Positions 12,846-23,697 of a stretch of DNA of 64,000 nt are shown here, in pieces (within the stretch, counting starts at the first letter, position 1; the number at the start of each line of letters is the position of its first letter). The stretch lies in NCBI GenBank assembly GCA_008921705.1, contig VFFE01007765.1:141422-205421 (forward strand), written 5' to 3'. Under the pieces are notes generated by a model. The model had not been told where the DNA came from. It saw only the letters and a list, made by a program, of their open reading frames with translations, and searched no databases. The stretch comes from Burhinus oedicnemus. Taxonomy: Eukaryota > Chordata > Aves > Charadriiformes > Burhinidae. Position numbers and translations under genes: made by a program.

Positions 12846-15800
12846 CTCTAGTACAATTATCCAAGAACGGATTTGTTTAATACCCTGAAACAGATCTCCT
12901 ATTCTCACAGCTCTCCTTTGTGTCACAAGATGGGCCATAATAACCCATCTTCCATGCAAACATCTGTAATTCACATCAGCGTTAACAAAGTCAGGAAGTT
13001 CTTGCCGTCTCTGACTATCCCTTTCCATTTCTCAGTAATCTTTCCTGTCTGTAAAGAAGATACTAGCCTCAAAATTGCACTATTTATCCCTTTCAGTTAT
13101 TGGTAGGAACATGATGGTCTTGGCACAAAGACCAGGACGCAAACCTCTGGGGACAATCTGAGATCTCAAGACATCTCCCCGAGGCCGGGCAGAGGCATTT
13201 TGGTGGGATGCAGCAGTGAGCTCAGTTTGTGTTGAGTTTGCAGCAGTTCCGTGGCTGAGCGGAGCTCAGGAATGCCTTCACGTTAGCGTTATTCATGAGT
13301 TCTGCATTCACAGAAAGGAAAGAGAAGTGTGTGGCAGACTGTACGACTCAACAGACCATTTTCATAATCTCTTCTGACATTGTGAACACAACGTCCCATT
13401 CTTTCACCCAGGGTGCTGCCGCTGTGCTGAACAACTCATTGTTGAACTCTGGTTTGGGTTTTCTTAGCATCATCTTGGTCACAATACTGCATGCGCTGGA
13501 GCGTTTACCTGAGCTCTTTAATAATCTTTCCTAGTGATCAGTTAACTCCCCAAATTGCTGTATTTTATTTCTCCTTTCTAGTTTTTTGACTGCTGCTTCC
13601 CGCATCTCTGGGTGCAGTGATTTGTTGTCTCACAGGCCTGCTGGTGTCTAATAGCATCTCTTGGCATGGGTAATGAGCCTGCTGTTAGGAAGAACAAACA
13701 GCCATGACATTTTCAGCAATCCATACTCCTCGCCCAGTATTGCTCTGGGACAGCTCGTGCCTTTGACTGACAGCTCTCAAGGCATGGGCTCATCCCTCCG
13801 TGGATGCAGTTTCTCAGGGTGTTCTCCTGGAGCTGTGGTGATGCACAGCAGAGCATTTCAGAACTTGGATTCACGAGTGGTTCTGCCCCTGGGTCATTGA
13901 GGTCCAGTACTGGTCAGGGAAGGAGAAAAATATAATCAGGGCAAAATGAATTTGCCTCCCTCCCAAAGCCACTCTCAGCTGTCCAGCTGATGGATCCTGA
14001 ACAGCTCCTCGCGTGTCCCCAGGGCCCCCAGCTCTGGTCGGCCACGCAGCCAAGCGTGTGCTCCGTGAGGAACTTCAACACAGCGACGGAGGAGAGTCTT
14101 TACAGGGGCTACAGCTGGGGTATTTCTCTTGCACTCCTCGAGAAGTCTGGGTCCCGTGGACCAGGGTCCCTGGTCTGCTGGTGGCCTTTTTCAGGTCATG
14201 TGATTTCTGTTTCCACCGGCAAAATGAGGGCAAGGTCACTTGCCCCTTGGTTAGCCAGGACCATAGGTCAACACAGCCATGATGTTCTCCCAGACACACT
14301 CATGCTCTCAGCTGGACCTGGCTTTGGGAATCGGTCTCAACCAGTTTTCCCATTGGCATTAGTAGTACTGGAGGCACCCGCTAACGAGGAACCCAAGGAG
14401 CTTGACTGATCACTGACTTGCACTTTGCACAAGTGTCAGCGCAGAGGGTTGTATATCTATATTTTTACGAAAGACTGCTCGGCATGGAGCGGGAGGTGGG
14501 TAGCGCTGGTTATCCAGGTCTGCTCCCTCCCTGCGGCGCTGGCAGAGGGGCTGACCCGGCCAGGCAGAAATCCCCCCTCGCTCTGCGGAATGACACAGCG
14601 GTTTGGGAAGTCACATCTGGAGTTTTGTTACATACTAAATCAAGGCCGTGGCAGGTGTGTAAAGCTGAGATTTCAGAGCCGTTAGGACAGCTAATGTATG
14701 TGGCAGTTGTTTATTCAAAGAAGCAACTGCTGAAATGGGGTTTGGAATGATTTGTTTTGTTTTTTGAATCGCTTTCTCCGAATTCATGTGACGTTTGTGC
14801 AGCTACAAGGGAAGAACTGAGCAGAATTTCCTGACGTGTGTTTTCTTGCTGCAGAAAAGTTGCTCTGCAAATTCCTCTCTGAAGGCAGAAACCCTCCGGG
14901 TTTCTCCCCAAAGCACTGTGCCGTGCCTGTCAGGTCGCTCCTCCCTGCTCTGCAAGACTGACCCGGGACCAGGCTGCGAAGAGACTGGGATATTTTGAGG
15001 CAGAATCCTGGTAATTGATTTCCTTCAGCAAAAAATGACATATTTCCTGTGTGAGCTAGCCACATCTGGGCCAGACCTCAGCCACGGTCCCGTCTCCCTT
15101 CCCACCTTAGTTAGTCCGTGTGCTTCTGCAATGACGGGAGCATTTTTGCAGTTGCTTTAAAAGCTGTGTATGCCAAGATGAAGTCCTAAAGGACGAGCAT
15201 CCTCTCTAAGAAGAGGCCTCAACTCATCTGGTGGTTGTTTGCCTTCAAGGAACACAAGTTGGGGCTGAGGCAGATTTTGGAGATTGTTCTAATGAGACTT
15301 CACTTCTGAGGACTTGTCTGGCAGCCGCCTGAAGGCATCTGCTTTTCTGGCAGGCCACACTTAATGGCATTTACTGTGCTCTCCTTTTAAGAGGAAACAA
15401 CCGAGAGTTGCCCAAACCAGCCACATTTCTGCTTTCCAGAGTCTGGCCCTGGGTTTGTGTCAGCCACGTTGCAGAAGCCATGACAAGCTCTTGGCTTCAC
15501 CGCTACGGTCCTGACAGACCTGCTGAGTGACTGTCACTGCGAAGACAAGTGCAGCCTAGAAATCACAAGGCAAGCTAGCGATAGTGCAATTTAACAATCT
15601 TGGGTCCTTCTCTCCATCACCCCAACTTGTCTTTCCTTCCTTAGCAATAGCAGCTGCTCCTGCAGGATTGCTTTGCCGTCTGTGTTCCCTCTGCCGCCTT
15701 AATGCACAAAATCCACGGAGGATGAACCACCGGCAATGCTAAGCTGGTATGATGGTAGTTAAGAAAGCTGTTTTATTTCTACAGCTGGTAGATACGGTGC

Positions 15801-17559
15801 AAAAACTATTGCTGGGTGACATCTCAGAGCAGGCGGACCAAGGCGTTGATGTGAATAGGTCTGTGCTGGAAACCTCCTGTGCGGTGATCCCCCCTCACTA
15901 GTGATGTGCAGAAGAGAGGTGGGAGCGTGGGTGTCGGGGATGGGCTGGTCAGAAATGTCCTCTCTGTGATAGCGTGCACTTCTGTGCCATGCCCGGATGT
16001 CACTCTGCAGGTATTAACTAACTGAACGGTAGGAAATTCAAGAGGTGAAGGTCACTACCCCTGTTCTAAATTGAAGCCATAAAAGTGAACTGAAGCCCAC
16101 ATCAGCCAGTTCCAGATACAGAAATTCCCTGTCCTCATTTTTGTACTAGCCTCAGGAATACCATTCACTATGCGAAAGTGTGTGATTATTTCTGGAAAGA
16201 AAAGCTATTGAAGACTTAGTGCCAGTGTTGGCATCATTACAAATGCAGAAAGGAAAATGTCAAATAACTGGTTGTGTTTTCAGATGTACCACATGTGACT
16301 GGGGCCGTGTTAGAAAACATGATCCATCCCATGTAAATCATGAACCATTGAACAAAAGTCCTATTTGTAAATTTGAGTATTGGCAGCCAGCTTTCGAAAC
16401 TCTCCGTTTTGAAAATAGTTCTGTGATGCCTTGAGGAAGCACAGAAACGCGGTGGGACTCAGCCAGGTTCTCTGGACCTTGCCAAGTTTCTACTCAAACC
16501 CTCTCTGCCTGCATAAACTGGGAGAAACACTGGAGTAAGGATCCCCAAATTTGGCTTGACACACAAATGAAGCAAAACCCGGCTCCAGAGGAATTTATTC
16601 CAAACAATGTAATTCGTCAGACTGACCGTATACTGTAATTCTGCTAGTTACTTAATCACTTAATTACCCCTGTTGATTTGCCCCTCTTAGCAACACACAA
16701 AAAAAAAGGAGAAACCCCATAATTGAATTGAATCTCAGTTTTTATTATACAGTTTTTGAAAACCCCATAACCCATTAGGCCTCTTTATTTGCATGCAAAC
16801 ATCCAGAGGCACAAAGAGAAAAGCAAAAAGGCTTCAAGCCAGAATACCAAGTCCTGAGATAGCAGGACATCTTAAGGAAACTATTTTTATTAAGTTATCT
16901 GAGACAATAGTCCACTCAAGTAGCAAATCACCACATTAAATGAAATTTTCTTAGACACACCTATTTGTTACAGCTCAGATGTTTTATGAAAGTGAAATGC
17001 TTATGCTTCAAGAAAATCCTTGCCTAGAAGTTTGTCAGAAAGATGATCATGAGCAGCTTGGATCCGCGCAATTCTTTGTCCGGCTCAGCCCTTCCTGGGC
17101 AGAAATGCTGGGCTATAACTAAGGTAGGACGTGGGTCCTGGACCTGCACCACCGCCCGAGATGCGGTGCGAGTGCTGCTCTCGCATCCTCTGCAAAATGA
17201 AAACCTCAAGCTTGATTTGAAGGCAGGTATTTCACCACCCACCTGCCATTGCAGGTGTATCAGAAGGGTTTGGTTTTACTCCAGAAAGGAAGAAAAGCTA
17301 ATTTCTATTCTTCAAGAAGTTGTCACGCTCTGGGCTGAGCTATTCACCAAAAGAGAGATTAATATGGGCAAGCCAGCACGGAGCCATGAAAGTGTCATGT
17401 CTCCATCTCCTGGGATAAAAAGGATCCTTCCCGAACGTTTAACGACTTTCTAAAAATACAACTGAAGTAGAGTTCATAGCTTTTGTAAGAGAGGCTTGTG
17501 ATCTTGCGCTAGGATTTCAGTGTGAAAGGTGTAGGAATGCTGGGTCCTCACCCAAATTG

Positions 17560-17625
17560 GACCTTGCATGTGAACTTAAGCAAGCTGCTTTATCTCTGCG
17601 TACTAGCATTTGTGCAGGATACGTG
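17560..17625 (+). repeat. Weak MIR-like SINE fragment
   Basis: CATGTGAACTTAAGCAAGCT followed by GCTTTATCTCTGCGTACTAG resembles the MIR core (GTGACCTTGGGCAAGTCACTT..CCTCTCTGTGCCTCAG) with many changes. This is a weak match by eye. Confidence 0.3.
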
Positions 17626-18239
17626 GGACTCTTGAAGGCTGCTAAAATTAGCTATTTATATGCAAGAGCCATTTATTCCAGACTCCAAGGAGTCTAACTT
17701 TGGAGAATTTTATTGAGTATAAGTTTTTAGATTTTTATTGAGAGGTTTAAAACAAGTGGGCATGTATTTTTAATTTAGAATATTGAGGAACACAAGGAAA
17801 AGTGATAGGGAAAGGCAAAAAAAAAAAAGAAAAAAAGATATATCAGAAAAATTAAGCTATTCACCGATTATAGTAAAAGAAAACATGAATCCAGAAAGCA
17901 GCCTGGCGTGAACTTCAGCCATGAGCTGGTTATTTCCAAAAAGCTCCGAGTAGCACCCCGAGGCTCCAGTGGCAGCGGTGGAAGAGGGCAGTTTTCTTCA
18001 CTGTGCGGTAGGGCTGGGCTTGAAACCCTGAGTACTTGGGGATTTGTTCCCTTCAGTCATTATTTCTGTTGTTTCTCTGGTTTTGAGTTTATCTAGGACA
18101 GATTGGAGAGCTCTTGATTAATTTAGTAATTAAAAACCAATCTTGAAATATCTTAAGCTGACTTGATGGGCTTTTTACTTACCAACCTGCTTAAACAGAT
18201 CATCGAATCGGTTATCTGCCATAAGTTTCCTAGCCCTTC

Positions 18240-18330
18240 CTCTGGAGTATACGGCCGTGGTCAAAGGCAGGGTGCAGGACTAGATGAACCCCGGGGTTGT
18301 TCTCTCCTGGTAATGCCTGTACCTCCAGAT
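18240..18330 (+). repeat. Possible old CR1/L3-like LINE 3' fragment
   Basis: GGCAGGGTGCAGGACTAGAT followed by GAACC, then TGGTAATGCCTGTACC, resembles the 3' end of ancient amniote LINEs (GGATACTGGGCTAGATGGACC..TATGGCAATTCTTATG). It is only a fragment, diverged, and judged by eye. Confidence 0.3.
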
Positions 18331-19469
18331 AACAAAGCGTGTATTCATTTTATATTATAGCAATTCTTTTTATTGTCAGACTTTGATTTTGCCAGGATAA
18401 ATATTTCTTTCCTGGTAAACCTGCCAAGACCTGGAGGCATGTGTGCTTTTATGTTTTCGCGCGTGTGCAATACGCAGTGAGGTATGTTTGTATAATAAAC
18501 GTGGGTTATATTCTACTACCACGGTGAAAGAGGAAATGATAGCACCAGCAAGCCAGCCAGAATGCCACTTCTCAACCATTTTCAGTGCCAACCTGCCTCT
18601 CTCAGGTGGGCAAGGGTTTATCAAGCCCTACAAGGCATGGAGAAACCGTCCCCAAGAATGCCCCACTAATCATTTCGAGATAAAGCCCAGTTGAGTAGCT
18701 GAGCTTTTCATCCAACATGAAAAGACCAGAAGCTACATTTGAGACAAAAAGCAAAAGTTTAACAAGTTACATTGATCAAAGAGTTTTCAAAGGAACATTC
18801 AATTATATCTGCAACACCTAAATGGAAGGGTTGTTCTTTTATTTATTTATTTTGCGATAAAAAGGGTTATTAGGTCTTGTTATCTCCCTTCACTTTAATG
18901 CATTCTGCTGAAACTCTCAGCAAAAAAAGCGTGCTTTGTGAGCAACAAAGTGACAAGTGAAAAAGAGAGATTAAAATTAGTTAAAGGATAAAAAAGAGCG
19001 TATATTTTACAGTCAAAATCTCCTGGTGTAAGCACTGATGCATTCAAATGAAGAGAACAGACCGTGATTACGATGCAACTCCTCCTTGCTGCTCCAAGCG
19101 CCTGGCTGTGATCTTTCTGCAGACAACTGAAATGGTTTCAGAGCTCTGAATTTGGAAAAAAACAGACCATGCAAAAAGAGCTTATTGCTTCTGGATTCAT
19201 CACGTGCATTGGATGAAAAATGAGAAGGCTGTGCATGCTGGAACAAAATTGGCAGGGGGAAACTGGGAATCGTAGACTTGGGAAGCTGAGATTTTGCTAG
19301 CAGGGGAAGATGCTGGATCCAGATGCCAGGTTATGGTTTAAGGTTACTGAGCATTTGTGGCGAGAAGGCTCTCAAGTTTTACAGCCCTTGGTCATAGTCC
19401 TTTTCCTGCCTCCAACCATATCTTTTTTCCTTGGACTCATCTTATTAATCACATTTTTTTACTCTCAGA

Positions 19470-19542
19470 GCCTGATGCAAAGCCCAGTGAAATCAATGGA
19501 AAATTTTCTGTTGACTTAGCTCATCTGTGGTTTAGGCCCCAA
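19470..19542. repeat. Ancient palindromic MITE-like element
   Basis: The left half reads GCCTGATGCAAAGCCCAGTG AAATCAATGG. The right half, GTTGACTTAG..GGTTTAGGCCCC, is its diverged reverse complement. The layout matches an old amniote palindrome (GGGCCTGATCCAAAGCCC..TTGAAGTCAATGG and back), so it is probably a fossil non-autonomous DNA transposon. Confidence 0.55.
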
Positions 19543-20958
19543 TAAGCTTTTAATTTTTGAGTTAGATGATGTTTGCATATTTTGGTAGCATAAATGTGAA
19601 GGAAACTGCTCCCTTAAATTGATGTATGAATTTTAAATGTGTTCTGAGATTTTTCTCCTTCCTTTGAAGCCTGAAAAGAAAAAGGGAAGAAAAAAAATCC
19701 TCTTACTCCCAGACAGACAGCTTATATTGTGTTTTGCAGACCCAAGTCTTCTCATACACCAGAGTTTATATCGGTGTGGTGTGATGCAAGCACACACATA
19801 GCGTCCATGGGATTTCCAGAGCTGTTTTCTACCAGCCCTGGGGTTTTCTTTCCTGGAAGCTGAAACCCAGCATGGAAATGGCACCCCTTGGTGCTGCTCC
19901 TCTACGATTGCCAGTGGTTCAGGAGTGTCCAAGATGTCAACAGAACCTCTCCCGCTATATGTGACAAGATGAAACGTCCCACAGGGTATAAATCCTGGCT
20001 TGCTCTTATTTATGGTGCTAGAAGAAGACGGCAGGTTCCTTGTGATGAAGCGTTCCTTCAAAGCCCTACCACGTTTCAAGGAGCAGGAGATCACTCCCCA
20101 CGCCACACGGACCTCTCCTTGTGGAAACACTGCAAGAGGACAAACAAGCTCTCATGGCTTGGACTGTCCTCTCAGCTCACCGGAGGCCATGGCAGGTGGA
20201 AATCCCGCCCTTCAGACCGTGCATATTAACAGCAAGGGGTTTGTTGTTGTCAGCATGAGCTGGGGAGAAGACGACGTTGAGGAAACAGGAATAATGGCTG
20301 TGTAACAGGGAGAAAGTGCTGCTCTCTGCAGTGATAGTTACACCTGATTTAGCTACTGAAAGAAAAAGGAGAAGCCACGAAGACATTAAACCTCTTATCA
20401 TCCTGACGGAGTGAAATTGGAAAGAAAAAAAACCCCAAACGTTTATTTGGCAGCAAATGGGTTTATTAACTTCTAAAATGGTGTGTGTTTGAATGTGATA
20501 GGAAAAGCAGCATTTGTCAGAGTGCTCACCGCATCAAAAGACAAATTAATCCTTTGAAGAAACCTAGCTTTTAAAAATCTCCCCCGTTAAACAATCTATC
20601 AGGAGACGGGCTGAGCTGCAGAGCTGGGAGCTGGTCCCTGTGCCACAGAAGGACCTACGGGTGACACAGGTCCAGGTACGGCTGCTCTCCCGTGTGAGGG
20701 TTAGCTGGCTGAGCCTTACAAAACCACGATGCAGGAGCTACTTTTAGGCTATGTTTTCCCTTCCAGCTCTATCTTAACTCTCTCCCTGCCATGGCACCCA
20801 CAAGGCTTACAGCGTAGGGTCTTGCCAAGGTGACAAGAGGGATTTTGGTGGCTTCTTCCCTCCAGCTCTGCCACCACCAGCATCATGCCATCGTGGTGCC
20901 ATCTCACCAGGCTCCTCAAGGCTCTGCCACCCTCTCCCATTGGCAGCTCATCACAAAT

Positions 20959-21674
20959 CATAGCATCAGAATGGTTTGGATTGGAAGGGACTTTTAAGGC
21001 CATCTAGTCCAACCCCCCTGCAATGAGCAGGGGCATCTTCAACTAGATCAGGCTGCTCAGAGCCCCGTCCAACCTTGTTATGGTTTGAGGAACCCACAAC
21101 AATTTATTGTCATTCAGACAATTACTCTCTCACCTGATGACCCTTCCCCATCTGGGAAGGGGAATTGGGAAAAAAACACCATGGCTGGCTGTAAAGTAAA
21201 TATTTTCACAAATTCAGACACTGGAGTCTTCTAAAAGTACAGTTTTCCCAAGCATTAGAAGAGAAATTAGTCCTGTGTTGGTCAAACCTGACCTGGAATG
21301 TTTCCAGGGATGGGGCATCTCCCACCTCTCTGGGCAACCTGGGCCAGTGTTTCACCACCCTCAGTGTAACAAATTTCTTCCTTATATCTAGTCTAAATCT
21401 CCCCTCTTTTAGTTTAAAGCCATTACCCCTCCTCCTATCACAACAGGCGCTGCTAAAAGTTTGTCCCCATCTTTCCTGTAGCCCCTTTAGGGACTGGAAG
21501 GGGCTCTAAGGTCTCCCCGGAGCCTTCCCCTCTCCAGGCTGAACAACCCCAAGTCTCTCAGCCTTGTCCTCACAGCAGAGGGGCTCCAGCCCTCGGAGCA
21601 CCTTCATGGCTTCCTCTGGACCCGCCTCCATGTCCTTCTTGTGCTGAGGACTCCAGAGCTGGACACAGTACTGG
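20959..21674 (-). mobile_element. CR1 LINE, 5'-truncated, interrupted by a solo LTR
   Basis: The plus strand starts with CATAGCATCAGAATGG (diverged CR1 terminal repeat) and proceeds through the 3' UTR into ORF2 coding sequence read on the minus strand. Recognisable residues are YCVQLWSPQHKKDME and MKVLRGLEPL, and about seven codons (the DLLERVQ region) are missing compared with other copies. Positions 21076-21284 are a later insertion; removing it rejoins CR1 sequence cleanly. The CR1 parts are therefore 20959-21075 and 21285-21674, allowing for the duplicated target bases. The copy is non-functional. Confidence 0.93.
21076..21284 (-). mobile_element. Short solo LTR (endogenous retrovirus, ERVL-like) inside a CR1
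   Basis: The element starts with TG at 21076 and ends with CA at 21284. It is flanked by the 5-bp direct repeat AACCT (21071-21075 and 21285-21289), the hallmark of retroviral integration. On the minus strand it ends CTCAAACCATAACA, like avian ERVL LTRs, and has an AATAAA signal (complement of 21103-21108) shortly before that end, which supports minus orientation. At 209 bp it is short for an LTR, so it may carry internal deletions. No internal retroviral genes are present: this is a solo LTR left by LTR-LTR recombination, or an LTR-only non-autonomous element. Confidence 0.8.
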
Positions 21675-23454
21675 TCACTTTGTAAATATCCTTGGAAAAA
21701 CTTCAGTGAGCCACGTGTTGCAAAAGGATCTCTATTTCCTCTACTAATAATGCTCCATGAGAGGAATATCATTTTCTGTCATGGAAACCGGTGTTCTGGT
21801 TTTCAGGTCTTTTTAGCTATAGGATGCTCTGGTTTTCCAATCTGCTGGTTCCTGTGAGATGCCTTCTTCCCTCCGGAGCACCGCTCTGAAAGGCAGCCTT
21901 TGAGCCGCAGTGGCATTACACCCCGTTTCACACTAAAAATGAAATACGTGAGTGGCGTCTCTCCAGATGGGAAAGTAACATCACGTATTGTGTTAACAGG
22001 AACAACGCAGAAACAGGAGATTTTGCTACCCAGTTTCTCTTGCCTCCTGGAGAGCACATGGATACTTAAAGGCACCTTTCTATGCACCTATTGAACTCTG
22101 ATATCTCAACATCTGCACTTCGTCTAATACCGAGCAATAACGGATAATGCTAAAATCTCAGCACCCCGCACTGAGCTCATACAACCACTCCTTTGCGGGC
22201 AGGTGAGCCAGGCAAATGGGTTTGAGATACTGAGGTATCACCAAAGCGTATCAGATTTACTGCAATTCCTGGTTGTTTCAGGTTATTTCCCTTTTCTGTG
22301 CCGCTTTTCCCCATCCCACAGTTCATTTAGATGGGTTTTAAGATTTCTGAGGTGAGCACTGACTGTGCTGATCCATATCAAAAGTGGGCATTGGTGAGAA
22401 TAAAGGCATCAAAATATTTGTTAGCTCTGAGCCAGAGTGTCCAAGCTTCTGGCTCTTCATGGAAGCTGCTCCTGTGGGCTTGTACAACCTGCAGCAGGGT
22501 GGGACCGAGCGCGGCAGGCATCCCGAGGTGCTCCTGTCATACCAATGGTACATCAGTGGAAGCAAAGGAGCCCCGAGCATGCTGCTTTTTACTCATATTT
22601 CACCCTTAAGGAGTCAGATCTCTGTGATTTAATAATTCCTTGGTGGAAGGAAAAATTAAAAAAAGCCATCCAGAGGAGCACTGTTGTTCATTTTAAGCCG
22701 CATTTGTTGTGTGGCTGGTGAACGAGGGTGGGGTGAGAGGAAGGAGAAGGAGCTGTGTCTCACCCGGACTATGTCCCAAACCCCCCCTGCCGCAGTGGCG
22801 AGGCTGTGCCGCGTGGAATGAGGACCCAGGCGCTGAGGCCGGGCTGCCGAGCCAGCTCAGCTCATGGATGAGCCCGCTCCCCAGTTGCCCCAAACCACCT
22901 CCACTCTGGCTCATGCTCTCTCCAGTCCAGAGCAAGCAGTTTGCTGGTCCAGGCAGGGTTGTGCTGCCACGTGAGGAGCTCATGAGAATTCAAATAACCC
23001 CAAGGTTTTCAAAGAAGGAACTTTCTCAGGCGATGGACCAGAGGTAGTCAAAGGTACCGGGCAGCAAGGTGTCGTCGTTGGCTACTGCTGCACAGTGCAG
23101 GAGCTAGAGGAGAAACGCCCCAAAGCCTTTGGTGCCGGTGGGATACCCCACCGAGGCAAAGCCTGTGCCCAAGACGGGCAGGAGCAGCCTCTCCCGGGGA
23201 CGGTGATGCTCGTCCTCTGCTGGGACAGGCACAGACAACCTGTTACAGCTCACCCCCTCATTTGGCTCTGTCTGGTACTTGTCTGTAATTAGCACCCGGG
23301 GTTCTGACGCTGAAAAAGCAGCTGTTTCTCCAAAGGGCTGGCAATGAGGACAGAGACACTTCTGGTTTGTTTTCTCAACCCCAGCTCTAAAAGCTTGGCA
23401 AGATGAATATATTCATCGTTCAGCAACTCAGCTTCCCTTTGGGTTGGAGGACAG

Positions 23455-23550
23455 GCAATGACTGCTATTCCCATTTTACAGATGTGTGGACAGGAGGCAC
23501 AGGAAAAGGGAAAGGCAGAATTGTGTCCCGATCCTGTGAATTCCAGGCTT
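23455..23550 (-). repeat. MIR-like SINE fragment
   Basis: TTCCCATTTTACAGATGTGT followed by GGACAGGAGGCACAGGAAAAG is the reverse complement of the MIR core (CTCTGTGCCTCAGTTTCC..CATCTGTAAAATGGG). It then runs into a diverged ..GATCCTGTGAATTCCAGG segment, like the MIR 5' half. Confidence 0.6.
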
Positions 23551-23684
23551 CACCTTCCAGACAGCTTTGCTGCGCATGGATAGCAGGATAAGACCACCCT
23601 TTTAGAAGAACTGCTGGGAGAAACAGATTTACCGGTTCTCTTAAGATAACATTGCCAACACGTTAAGTCAGTTTTCCTCCTTTT

Positions 23685-23697
23685 GGGGGGGGGGGGG
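23685..23697. repeat. Poly-G tract (G13)
   Basis: Thirteen consecutive G. Simple homopolymer, prone to sequencing-length error. Confidence 0.85.

Larger units (their letters stand above)
2412..20958. other. Long intergenic stretch (gene desert)
   Basis: About 18.5 kb with no supported gene. ORFs are short, overlap on opposite strands and lack family motifs. Items that can be picked out are listed separately: a T17 run near 8 kb, TTTC/GAAA-rich old repeat candidates near 8.4-9.2 and 12.6-12.85 kb, a 34-bp duplication near 10.4 kb, a weak MIR-like piece near 17.6 kb, a possible old LINE tail near 18.3 kb, and a MITE-like palindrome near 19.5 kb. AT-rich blocks with TAATTA-type words around 6.9-7.3 kb could be regulatory, but this cannot be shown from one sequence. 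Confidence 0.6.
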
